DNA of 64,000 bases from Nevskia soli DSM 19509. Lineage in GTDB: Bacteria > Pseudomonadota > Gammaproteobacteria > Nevskiales > Nevskiaceae. A model generated the notes under the pieces. That model was not told the origin of the DNA and made no database searches. It worked only from the letters and a program-made list of their open reading frames with translations. Position 1 is the first letter of the stretch. Every line of letters begins with the position of its first letter. Positions 1 through 7,951 of the stretch are shown here, in pieces. Both the position numbers and the translations under genes were made by a program. The DNA is taken from the NCBI RefSeq assembly GCF_000711955.1, contig NZ_KL543999.1:181938-245937 (forward strand), read 5' to 3'.

Positions 1-171
1 GGGCGTCCGATTTCGCTCCCGGCGAAATCGTCGAGTCCAATCGCGCCTACCAAAGATCTTCCGGGAGTCCTTCGTGGACTCTCACCAACGACCCTACGGG
101 TCGTGGTTGTGCGGCCCATCCATGGGCCGCACCCCTTCGCTGCGCTACGGGGCCGCCCTGCGGGCGTCCGA
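1..171. repeat. Array of short perfect hairpins at the window edge
   Basis: Five perfect inverted repeats follow one another: 8-30 (9-bp arms), 65-81 (6-bp), 88-104 (7-bp), 111-130 (9-bp, CATCCATG centre) and 154-166 (5-bp). A weaker CCCC/GGGG pair lies at 132-152. The decamer GGGCGTCCGA occurs at 1-10 and again at 162-171, so the unit may repeat beyond the window edge. No ORF with coding character crosses it. It looks like a mosaic of palindromic units; function unknown. Confidence 0.6.
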
Positions 172-309
172 GCACTTCTATTGCCATTTCAGGCGAATTC
201 GTAAGCTTTCAATGCGTCTGTCGATCGGCTGAATCCGGCATTTGACGCCAGTTTCCAGGCATTTCTCCTGCGGATTCGTCAAGGCGTTCACTGCCTGACG
301 TTACCTTTC

Positions 310-382
310 TTTACGGCTTTACATTTATTTACATTTCTCCAAAAGCTCAATGTTTCCAACATTTGTTAAGCGGTTCTTAACG
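310..382 (+). promoter_or_regulatory. Phased TTTAC/TTAAC repeats upstream of the first phosphoesterase gene
   Basis: TTTACG (310-315), TTTACA (318-323) and TTTACA (328-333) are followed by GTTAAG-N5-CTTAAC (365-381). Comparable pairs spaced 10 bp apart lie upstream of the two other phosphoesterase genes (4291/4301 and 7761/7771). They may be extra activator sites upstream of the Pho-box-like promoter; this is inference from position and repetition. Confidence 0.4.
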
Positions 383-405
383 CAGGCCGGACCCCTGCCT
401 TAAAT

Positions 406-439
406 CTTTCACCGATGCGTCATTTTCGGCTCCTAGATT
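406..439 (+). promoter_or_regulatory. Pho-box-like promoter, phosphoesterase gene 1
   Basis: CTTTCAC (406-412), 4 nt, GCGTCAT (417-423), exactly 10 nt, then a -10-like TAGATT (434-439). The layout matches the PhoB box (two 7-mers near CTGTCAT spaced by 4 nt, replacing the -35, with 10 nt to the -10). The same geometry recurs before the genes at 4435 and 7952. Confidence 0.6.
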
Positions 440-504
440 CCGGCCACCGCAGCGCATGGGAAGTTGCGGCTGCTTATTTCATCCAGTAATCGCAGGGGAA
501 ATTC

Positions 505-2415
505 ATGTTCAAACGTATCGCTTTGAGTCTGGCGATGGCCGTGCTGGTCGGCGCCGCCGGTTGTTCCGGAGACGATGGTGCCACGGGTGCCACCGGCCCT
601 GCGGGTCCGGCCGGTCCGCAGGGTCCCGGCGCACCGGGTCCTGGTGCCTATGATCCGGCGCCGGGCATCACGACCGCCACGCCGATCAAGCATCTGGTGG
701 TGATCTACGGCGAAAACATCTCGTTCGACCACTATTTCGGCACCTACCCGTACAACGTCGATCCGGCTAACCCGACCGATCCTTCCAAGTGGAAGCCGTT
801 CCGCGCCGACGCTGTAGTGCCCGCGGCCGGTTCGGTCAACAACTACATCGCCCACCCGGCGCTGCTGACCGCGAATCCGAATGCCGCCAACACCGCCGGC
901 AACGGCAGCAACGCGATCAACCCGTTCCTGCTCTCGGTGGCCCCGGTCACCGGCGGCAAGCCGCATGGCCGCGCGGTCACCGCCAGCCAGGACCACAGCT
1001 ATAACGGCGAGCAGATCATGTATGACGCCGGCAAGCTCGACCTGTTCCCCTCGCGCGGCCATGCCGATGACAGCACGTCGGCCGATCCGACCGTGAACAA
1101 GGGCCTGATCATGGGCTACTACGACGGCACCGCCGTCACGGCGCTGTGGAACTACGCCCAGCAGTACGCGATGAGCGACAACTCCTACGGACAGTTCGGA
1201 CCGTCCACCGTCGGCGTGATCAACCTGATCTCCGGCCAGACCAACGGCGTGCAGGCGATCAACTTCGCCGGTGCCGCGCTGAGCGGCGCCGACATCGTCG
1301 ACGGCAACAACGGCTACTACTCCGTGATCGAGGATCCGTCTCCGCTGGATGACGTCTGCTCCACGCAGACCGATATCAACGGCGGCGTGGTTCGCCTGAC
1401 CGGCCAGAACATCGGCGACCTGCTGGATGCGAAGAATGTCACCTACGGCGGCTTCGCCGGTGGGTTCGACCTGACCCGCGTCAACGCCGACGGCAACAGC
1501 GGCTGCTCGCGTGATACGCAGAACTCACTGCACCCGAACAAGGGCGTGTTCGACTTCGTGCCGCATCACGCCTTCTTCAACTACTGGGCGACCACGGCCA
1601 ACGACACGCATCGCCGTCCGAGCTGCCTGACCCAGACGACGCCGGATTATTCCTGCATCGGCAAGGCCAGCGACACCGCGGTCCACAACTACGACATCGA
1701 GGATTTCTTCAACTCGGTCAACGCCGGTTCGTATCCGGCGGTGAGCTTCCTCAAGTCGATCAAGGTCGAGGACGGCCACGGCGGCAACTCCGATCCGCTC
1801 AACGAACAGGCCTTCGTGGTGCGCGTGGTCAACTTCCTGCAGCAGCGCAGCGACTGGAAGGACACCGCCGTGGTCGTGCTGTATGACGATTCCGACGGCT
1901 GGTACGACCACCAGGCCGGCCCGTTGCTGGCCGCCTCGCATACCGCCCAGGATTTCCTGAACGGCGCCGGCGCCTGCACCAGCGAGCCGTCGACCCTGTT
2001 CCCGAACCCGGCCACGCCCGTCACGACGCCGAACGGCATCAATGACAAGCCGGCCGACGGCCGTTGCGGCCCCGGTCCGCGCCAGCCGCTGCAGGTGATC
2101 TCGCCGTGGGCGAAGAAGGGCTTCGTCGACCACAGCGTGACCAACCAGGCCGCGGTGATCCGCTTCGTCGAGGACAACTGGCTCGGAGGTCAGCGCATCG
2201 GCCACGGTTCCTGGGATTCGATCTCGCTGGACGGCAAGCCGGTCACGGACAAGACCGAGAACTCGATCTACAACCTGTTCGATTTCTCGGGTGCGACGCC
2301 GGGCAATGCCACGCCGTTCCTGCTGAACTGCAACGGCACGCCGGCCACCACGGCCCCGGCCAATTCCGCTGCCGGCAAGAACGACGCCTGCGCGGCCTGG
2401 TTCGACAAGACCTGA
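505..2415 (+). CDS. Phosphoesterase-family (PF04185) lipoprotein with collagen-like tract
   Basis: This 636-residue lipoprotein should hydrolyse organic phosphate esters outside the inner membrane (phospholipase C / AcpA-type fold). A signal peptide ends in AAGC with the lipid Cys near residue 20. A Gly-X-Y stretch follows at residues ~24-46 (GATGATGPAGPAGPQGPG), which is unusual in this family. The catalytic domain starts with GENISFDHYFGTYP near residue 70 and carries YDDSDGWYDH near residue 459 and FVEDNWLGGQR near 555; the acidic and His residues are the expected metal and active-site ligands. The start at 505 has GGGG 8-12 nt upstream. It shares domain and signal style with the gene at 4435 and follows a Pho-box-like promoter. 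Substrate (phosphomonoester or phospholipid) cannot be told from sequence. Confidence 0.88.
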   Translation: MFKRIALSLAMAVLVGAAGCSGDDGATGATGPAGPAGPQGPGAPGPGAYDPAPGITTATPIKHLVVIYGENISFDHYFGTYPYNVDPANPTDPSKWKPFRADAVVPAAGSVNNYIAHPALLTANPNAANTAGNGSNAINPFLLSVAPVTGGKPHGRAVTASQDHSYNGEQIMYDAGKLDLFPSRGHADDSTSADPTVNKGLIMGYYDGTAVTALWNYAQQYAMSDNSYGQFGPSTVGVINLISGQTNGVQAINFAGAALSGADIVDGNNGYYSVIEDPSPLDDVCSTQTDINGGVVRLTGQNIGDLLDAKNVTYGGFAGGFDLTRVNADGNSGCSRDTQNSLHPNKGVFDFVPHHAFFNYWATTANDTHRRPSCLTQTTPDYSCIGKASDTAVHNYDIEDFFNSVNAGSYPAVSFLKSIKVEDGHGGNSDPLNEQAFVVRVVNFLQQRSDWKDTAVVVLYDDSDGWYDHQAGPLLAASHTAQDFLNGAGACTSEPSTLFPNPATPVTTPNGINDKPADGRCGPGPRQPLQVISPWAKKGFVDHSVTNQAAVIRFVEDNWLGGQRIGHGSWDSISLDGKPVTDKTENSIYNLFDFSGATPGNATPFLLNCNGTPATTAPANSAAGKNDACAAWFDKT

Positions 2416-2542
2416 GACGAGTTTGCTTCGGCACCGGTCGCCGCTCCGCGGCGGCCGGTGTTGCCGCACTCCGCAAGCGGCGGGCACGGGGTTTCCCGTG
2501 TCCGCCTTTGCTGTTTAACGACCCGATGATCCCCGAATTCAA

Positions 2543-4207
2543 ATGTCCCTGAATCGCCGCAGATTTCTTCAGCAGGGTGGCGGTCTGGCCGCCGCCCTGA
2601 TCGCCGGCCAGACCGCCGGCACCGACCTGCTTCCAGGCGCCGCGCTGTGCCGCGCACCGCGCCTGCGCAAGACCAAATTCGTTGCGCCGGCCGGCCCGCA
2701 GCGGCAGCAGCTCAGTGCGCTGACGCTGGCCCGTTTTGTCGATGCCCTGCCGCTCCCTGAAATCGCGCGCCCGGAAGGCAAGCGCGCCGATCCCGCGGAT
2801 GCGCATCGCCAGTTGCCGTATTACCGCATGTCGATGCGCGAGATCGAGCAGACCGTGCATCGCGACGTCAAGCCGACCCGCTTCTGGAGCTATGGCAACA
2901 CCGTGCCCGGCCCGGTACTGGAGACGCGCAGCGGCGAGGGTGTCTGGGTGGACTGGGGCAATGCCCTGCCGACCCGGCATTTCCTGCCGATCGACCACAA
3001 TCTGCATGGTGCCGAGGCGGGCAAGCCCGAAGTGCGCACCGTGGTGCATGTGCATGGCGCCAAGGCGCCGCCGGCCAGCGATGGTTACCCGGATGCCTGG
3101 TACACGCCGGGGCATTCCCGGCTTTATTGCTATCCCAACCAGCAGGACGCGGCCCTGTTGTGGTACCACGATCACACCATGGGCATCGAACGGCTGAATG
3201 TCTATGCCGGCCTGTTCGGCTCTTTTATTGTCCGTGACGCAGCGGAGGAAGCGTTGGGGCTGCCGAAAGGCGAGTATGAAATTCCGCTGACCCTGTTCGA
3301 CCGCGGTTTCGATCGCGAAGGGCAGCTTTATTACCCGGACACTGGTGATCCAGAGGCTCCGTGGGTCTCGGAGGCGATCGGGGATGCCATTCTCGCCAAC
3401 GGCAAGATCTACCCTTACCTGGACGTGCAGCCGCGCGCCTATCGTTTCCGTCTGCTCAACGCCTCGAACGGCCGCAGCTTCGATCTGAGCCTGGCCAACG
3501 GGCAGGGCTTCCAGCAGATCGGCAGCGATCAGGGCCTGTTGCAGGAGCCTGCGCCCCTGAGCAACCTGTTCCTCGCGCCGGCCGAACGCGCCGACCTGGT
3601 GGTCGATTTTTCGCAATACGCCGGGCAGAACGTCGTGCTCAAGGATCATCGCCTCAACGACGTCATGCAGTTCCGCGTTGCCGCCGGCAAGGCCATGCCG
3701 CTGGCATTGCCCGCCCGGCTGCGCACCATCGAGCGTATCCCCGAAGCGAGCGCGGTCAGGACGCGCACCATGACGCTGCGGGAGTACGCCGATCCGGTCA
3801 GCGGTGAGACCACGCTGCTGCTGCTCAACGGCAAGCACTGGCACGATCCGGTGACCGAGAAGCCCGAACTGAATACCGTGGAGATCTGGGAGCTGGTCAA
3901 TCTCACCGAGGACACCCATCCGATCCATCTGCACCTGGTGCGCTTCCAGGTGCTCGACCGGCGTTCGTTCTCCGTCCAGGAATACCGCAGCAGCGGAAAG
4001 ATGGTCTACCTGGGCCAGCCGATTCCGCCGAAAGCCGGGGAGACCGGCTGGAAGGACACGGTGCAGGCATTCCAGCGCTCGGTGACCCGCATCATCGTCC
4101 GCTTCGAAGGCTTTACCGGCCGCTACCTGTGGCACTGCCACATCATGGAACACGCCGGCAACGACATGATGCGGCCGCTCGAAGTGCTGCCGCCGCGCAA
4201 GGCCTGA
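2543..4207 (+). CDS. Multicopper oxidase, CotA/bilirubin-oxidase type, Tat-exported
   Basis: A 554-residue periplasmic or secreted copper oxidase that would couple oxidation of a phenolic or metal substrate to reduction of O2 to water. All four copper motifs are present: HVHG (~residue 170), WYHDHTMG (~211), HPIHLHLV (~458) and HCHIMEHAGNDMM (~532). They supply the trinuclear centre and the type 1 copper, with a Met axial ligand. The N-terminus MSLNRRRFLQQGG is a twin-arginine signal. The gene lies 127 bp after phosphoesterase 1 on the same strand, with no clear terminator between them, so it may be co-transcribed. The natural substrate is unknown; CotA-like enzymes act on bilirubin, phenolics or Mn(II). 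Confidence 0.9.
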   Translation: MSLNRRRFLQQGGGLAAALIAGQTAGTDLLPGAALCRAPRLRKTKFVAPAGPQRQQLSALTLARFVDALPLPEIARPEGKRADPADAHRQLPYYRMSMREIEQTVHRDVKPTRFWSYGNTVPGPVLETRSGEGVWVDWGNALPTRHFLPIDHNLHGAEAGKPEVRTVVHVHGAKAPPASDGYPDAWYTPGHSRLYCYPNQQDAALLWYHDHTMGIERLNVYAGLFGSFIVRDAAEEALGLPKGEYEIPLTLFDRGFDREGQLYYPDTGDPEAPWVSEAIGDAILANGKIYPYLDVQPRAYRFRLLNASNGRSFDLSLANGQGFQQIGSDQGLLQEPAPLSNLFLAPAERADLVVDFSQYAGQNVVLKDHRLNDVMQFRVAAGKAMPLALPARLRTIERIPEASAVRTRTMTLREYADPVSGETTLLLLNGKHWHDPVTEKPELNTVEIWELVNLTEDTHPIHLHLVRFQVLDRRSFSVQEYRSSGKMVYLGQPIPPKAGETGWKDTVQAFQRSVTRIIVRFEGFTGRYLWHCHIMEHAGNDMMRPLEVLPPRKA

Positions 4208-4290
4208 ACGGACGCTTCATCTCAAACGGCGGGATCGTGCATCGGATGGCCCCGCATTCCGCCCCGGCTCTTGACTGGAAGTTGTGTGTC

Positions 4291-4355
4291 TTAACATTTC
4301 TTAACAGTATGCGGACTTCTCCGATCACGAGCGTTTCATCTTGGCTTCTTAAGCT
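4291..4355 (+). promoter_or_regulatory. Pho-box-like promoter, phosphoesterase gene 2
   Basis: Upstream pair TTAACA (4291-4296) and TTAACA (4301-4306), period 10. The core is CGATCAC (4322-4328), 4 nt, GTTTCAT (4333-4339), exactly 10 nt, then TAAGCT (4350-4355). Spacing is identical to the promoters at 406 and 7849, and the spacer shares a TTSGGCT core with them. Confidence 0.55.
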
Positions 4356-4434
4356 CCCCTGGCTGTCGCACGCTGGTTCCAGGCTTTCAGAAAACTTTCA
4401 TTTGCCTGAATAAAGGCAATCAGGAGCTGAGTAA

Positions 4435-6114
4435 ATGTTCAAACGTACAGGACTGAGCGTGGCGGTCGCCACTCTGGTCGGACTCGCCGCATGTTCGTCG
4501 AGCGATGGGGTGAACGATCCGGCGGCCAACCTGGCCACCACCACCCCGATCAAGCACCTGGTGGTGATCTTCCAGGAAAACGTTTCATTCGATCATTACT
4601 TCGCCACTTATCCGACTGCGACCAACCCGGATAAGGAACCCGCCTTCACCGCGCTGGCGAATACGCCGGCGGTCAACGGCCTCAGCGGCACGCTGTTGAC
4701 GGGTAACCCGAACAAGACCAACACCGGCAATGGTACCGGCGCCGCCAATCCGTTCCGTATGGATCGGACGCAGGCCGCCACTTCGGATCAGAACCACGCC
4801 TACCCGGCGGAGCAGCTCGCCTTCAACAATCTGGCGATGGACCTGTTCCCCAAGAACACCGGCACCTGCGATGTCACCATTACCACCAGCGCCTGCGGCA
4901 GCGCCGGCGCCTTCGGCACTTCGGGTCAGGTCATGGGCTACTACGACGGCAATACCGTCACCGCCCTGTGGAACTACGCTCAGCACTATGCGATGAGCGA
5001 CAACTCCTACAGCACCACCTTTGGTCCCTCCACGGTTGGCGCGGTCAACCTGATCTCGGGCCAGACCAACGGCGCCACCCCGGGTCCGGCCTTCCCGAAG
5101 GCGGCCGATGGCACCTATGACGAGTACACCGATTCCAACGGCAACACCGCCGCCACACTTGTGCCAGACGGCAACGGCGGCTATACCGATACCGACGATG
5201 ACGACCCCACCGGCGATGTGTGCTCCGACACCACCTACAACTTCTCCCTGACCGGCAAGAACATCGGTGATCTGCTGAATACGGCCAAGGTCAGCTGGGG
5301 CTTCTTCGCTGGTGGCTTCGATTTGACGCTCACCAACAGCGGCACCAGCACCACGGGTTGCAAGCGCAGCACCAAGTCCACCGTGACCAACGTCACCAAG
5401 GTGGACTACATTCCCCATCACCAGCCGTTCCAGTACTACGCCTCCACGGCCAACCCGAAGCATACCCGTCCGACTTCGGCGGCGGTGGTGGGGAGCGCCA
5501 ACGACGGCGGCGCCAACCATCAGTACGACAGCCACGACTTCCTCGATGCGCTGGCGGCGGGCAACTTCCCGGCGGTGAGCTACGTCAAGGCTCCGGGCTT
5601 CCAGGATGGCCATGCCGGCTACTCGGACCCGCTGGACGAGCAGACCTTCATCACGACCATCGTCAATGCCGTGCAGAAGTCGCCGGAATGGCCGAGCACC
5701 GCCATCGTCATCCTCTATGACGATTCCGACGGCTGGTACGACCACGCCTCCAGCATCGTCCGCGGTTCCAATATCGCGGTGGCGGGTTTCGACGTGCTGT
5801 CGCAGTGCACTTCGGTCAACACCGACGTGCTGCCGGGTGTGGATGGCAAAAAGCCGGCGCAGGGCCGTTGCGGTTACGGCATGCGCCAGCCGCTGCTGGT
5901 CATCTCGCCCTATGCCAAGGCCAACTTCGTCGACCACACGCTGACCGACCAGGCCTCGGTGCTACGTTTCATCGAGGACAACTGGCTCGGCGGGCAGCGC
6001 ATCCTCGGCTCCTACGACGGCATTGCCGGTTCGCTGGAGAACATGTTCGACTTCAACGCCAAGCCGAACACCGCGACGTACCTGCTCGACACCACCACGG
6101 GTGAACCGCAGTAA
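4435..6114 (+). CDS. Phosphoesterase-family (PF04185) lipoprotein
   Basis: A 559-residue paralogue of the gene at 505. The signal peptide MFKRTGLSVAVATLVGLAAC has lipobox LAAC with Cys near residue 20, and the mature protein begins with a short Ser/Asp linker instead of a collagen-like tract. Family motifs are FQENVSFDHYFATYP (~residue 44), MGYYDGNTVTALWNYAQ (~167), HAGYSDPLDEQTF (~395), LYDDSDGWYDH (~427) and FIEDNWLGGQR (~513). It should be a phosphatase or phospholipase at the cell surface. The start is set by the signal peptide and GGAGC 10-14 nt upstream. A Pho-box-like promoter lies ~80 bp upstream, so it probably starts its own transcript within the phosphate-scavenging locus. Confidence 0.88.
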   Translation: MFKRTGLSVAVATLVGLAACSSSDGVNDPAANLATTTPIKHLVVIFQENVSFDHYFATYPTATNPDKEPAFTALANTPAVNGLSGTLLTGNPNKTNTGNGTGAANPFRMDRTQAATSDQNHAYPAEQLAFNNLAMDLFPKNTGTCDVTITTSACGSAGAFGTSGQVMGYYDGNTVTALWNYAQHYAMSDNSYSTTFGPSTVGAVNLISGQTNGATPGPAFPKAADGTYDEYTDSNGNTAATLVPDGNGGYTDTDDDDPTGDVCSDTTYNFSLTGKNIGDLLNTAKVSWGFFAGGFDLTLTNSGTSTTGCKRSTKSTVTNVTKVDYIPHHQPFQYYASTANPKHTRPTSAAVVGSANDGGANHQYDSHDFLDALAAGNFPAVSYVKAPGFQDGHAGYSDPLDEQTFITTIVNAVQKSPEWPSTAIVILYDDSDGWYDHASSIVRGSNIAVAGFDVLSQCTSVNTDVLPGVDGKKPAQGRCGYGMRQPLLVISPYAKANFVDHTLTDQASVLRFIEDNWLGGQRILGSYDGIAGSLENMFDFNAKPNTATYLLDTTTGEPQ

Positions 6115-6156
6115 GCAAGCGGCGGTGTAGCGCCTTGCGGTAGACATTCGGCAGCC

Positions 6157-6195
6157 GCCGGTGGCGGGACGTAAAGTCCCGCCACCGGCGCTGTC
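6157..6195 (+). terminator. Strong 14-bp hairpin, probable terminator
   Basis: Perfect inverted repeat 6157-6170 / 6176-6189 (arm GCCGGTGGCGGGAC, loop GTAAA) 43 nt after the phosphoesterase stop. Only a weak T-run follows, so termination may be partial and leave read-through into the peroxidase gene at 6244. Confidence 0.55.
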
Positions 6196-6243
6196 ATTTT
6201 CAGCCTTGGCCTATTGAGGCCGGGCAGCAGAGGTTCAGTCCTG

Positions 6244-7629
6244 ATGTCCAGTTGCCTGTCCCGGATTTGTTCACGTCCCGCGTTCGGCGGCCTGCTGGCG
6301 GCGCTGGTCTTCGCCCTTCCGGCCTGTGGACGGCAGGGCGGGGCGGCGACGCCCGCTGCCGCGCCTGCGCCAAAGCCGCTCAGTGTGATGGCGCAAGTCG
6401 GCAGGAAACTGTTTTTCGAACCTTCGTTGTCTGCCTCGGGCAAGCAGTCCTGCGCCAGTTGTCACGACCCGGCCCATGCTTTCGCGCCGGCCAACGCGCT
6501 CGCGGTGCAGTTCGGAGGGCCGGACCTGAGCCTGCAAGGGGAGCGTGCGGTACCCAAGCTGACCTACCTGATCGAGACACCCGGGTTCTCGGTCGGCCCC
6601 GATGACACGGGCGGGCTGGAGCTGCATCCCTCGGGTATCTCACCCCATGCCGGCCCGCAAGCCGGCACCCTTGCGGCGGCCGCAGCGCCGGGGCCCGCAA
6701 GGCTGGCGCGTGTCGCTCCCAGCGTGTCCAAGTCGAGTAGTGCAGCCGCGGCGGCTGTGGCAATGGTGCCGCAAGGCGGGCTGTTCTGGGACGGCCGGGT
6801 CGACACCCTGCAAGGCCAGGCACTGGCGCCGCTGCTCAATCCGCTGGAGATGGGCAACAAGTCGGCGGCGGAAATCGTGGCCAAGCTGCGCAAGCTGGAT
6901 GTGGTCGAACAGCTCAAGCTCCTGGCGGGGCCAAATGTCGAAACCGACGACAAGTTGCTGTTGTCGGAGGCCCTATTCGCCATCGGCCGCTATGAAGGCG
7001 AGGAAAAAACCTTCGCGCCCTTCGACAGCAAGTACGATCAATACCTGATGGGTACGATCAGCCTGAGTCCGGCGGAACTGCGTGGTCTCAAGCTGTACGA
7101 GGATCCCAAGAAGGGCAATTGCGCTACCTGCCACCCGGACCAGCGGCGGCCCGACGGCGGTATGCCCCTGTTCACCGATTTCCAGTACGAGTCGCTGGGC
7201 GTGCCGCGCAATGCGGAGATCCGCGCCAACGCCGATCCGCATTTCCATGACCTGGGCATCTGCGGCCCGGACCGCAAGGATCTTTTCGCGAAGCAGCCGG
7301 GAAATTGCGGCCTGTTCAAGACGCCGTCGCTGCGCAATGTCGCCACGCGACAGGCTTTCTTCCATAACGGCGTGTACCACAAGCTGGAGGATGTGCTGCG
7401 CTTCTACGCCGAGCGCGATATCCACCCGGAGAAGTTCTATCCGCGCAAGGCCGATGGGACGGTGGATGTGTACAACGACCTGCCGCCGCAATACCGCGCC
7501 AATCTCGACACCCTCGATGCGCCGTTCGACCGCAAGCCCGGCGAGTCGCCAGCGCTGGACGAGGCCGAGCAGAAGGACATCATCGCTTTCCTGGGCACCC
7601 TGAGCGACGGGTACAAGCCTACGCAATGA
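6244..7629 (+). CDS. Di-haem cytochrome c peroxidase / MauG-like lipoprotein
   Basis: A 461-residue envelope protein of the bacterial di-haem peroxidase (CcpA/MauG) superfamily, expected to reduce peroxide or oxidise a partner protein. The signal peptide ends in LPAC (Cys ~28). Two c-type haem motifs are present: CASCH (~residue 70) and CATCH (~294). An Ala/Gly/Pro/Ser-rich insertion of ~45 residues (about 140-185) lies before QGGLFWDGRVDTLQGQA and is unlike typical CcpA. NVATRQAFFHNGVYH (~370) is the usual C-terminal haem-domain signature. The ATG at 6244 begins the signal peptide; an upstream in-frame alternative start would add ten residues without improving it. It follows the phosphoesterase gene and shares no obvious promoter of its own. 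Confidence 0.85.
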   Translation: MSSCLSRICSRPAFGGLLAALVFALPACGRQGGAATPAAAPAPKPLSVMAQVGRKLFFEPSLSASGKQSCASCHDPAHAFAPANALAVQFGGPDLSLQGERAVPKLTYLIETPGFSVGPDDTGGLELHPSGISPHAGPQAGTLAAAAAPGPARLARVAPSVSKSSSAAAAAVAMVPQGGLFWDGRVDTLQGQALAPLLNPLEMGNKSAAEIVAKLRKLDVVEQLKLLAGPNVETDDKLLLSEALFAIGRYEGEEKTFAPFDSKYDQYLMGTISLSPAELRGLKLYEDPKKGNCATCHPDQRRPDGGMPLFTDFQYESLGVPRNAEIRANADPHFHDLGICGPDRKDLFAKQPGNCGLFKTPSLRNVATRQAFFHNGVYHKLEDVLRFYAERDIHPEKFYPRKADGTVDVYNDLPPQYRANLDTLDAPFDRKPGESPALDEAEQKDIIAFLGTLSDGYKPTQ

Positions 7630-7951
7630 GTCAGGTTTCGCCTTGATGGGGTTGAACCAGGGCGGGGTGTGGTGCGGCTTGTAGTTGAACGTTGTAGCCC
7701 TCCTCACGCACGGCGCTGACAAGCGGTTGTGCGCTGCGTGCAGCGGGACTCACATCCGCTTTTACAATTCTTTACGAATTGCGCAAACGTCAATTCCATC
7801 AAGGCTTGCGAGGTCATCGTGTGGGGCTCACCGGTGCCCTCCGTCCATCTTTAACCGGGCCGTCATCTTCGGCTCCTAACTTCGCCGACCGATACGGGCC
7901 GGTGGTTGGGGCCGTCTCATTTCCGCCCAAAATTCCTAGGGAACACACTAA
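7630..7951 (+). promoter_or_regulatory. Intergenic region with Pho-box-like promoter, phosphoesterase gene 3
   Basis: TTTACA (7761-7766) and TTTACG (7771-7776) have period 10. The core is CTTTAAC (7849-7855), 4 nt, CCGTCAT (7860-7866), 10 nt, then TAACTT (7877-7882). The 86 nt from the TTTAC pair to the TCAT of the box equals the distance at the first gene (333 to 420). No coding sequence seen in the rest of the region. Confidence 0.6.
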
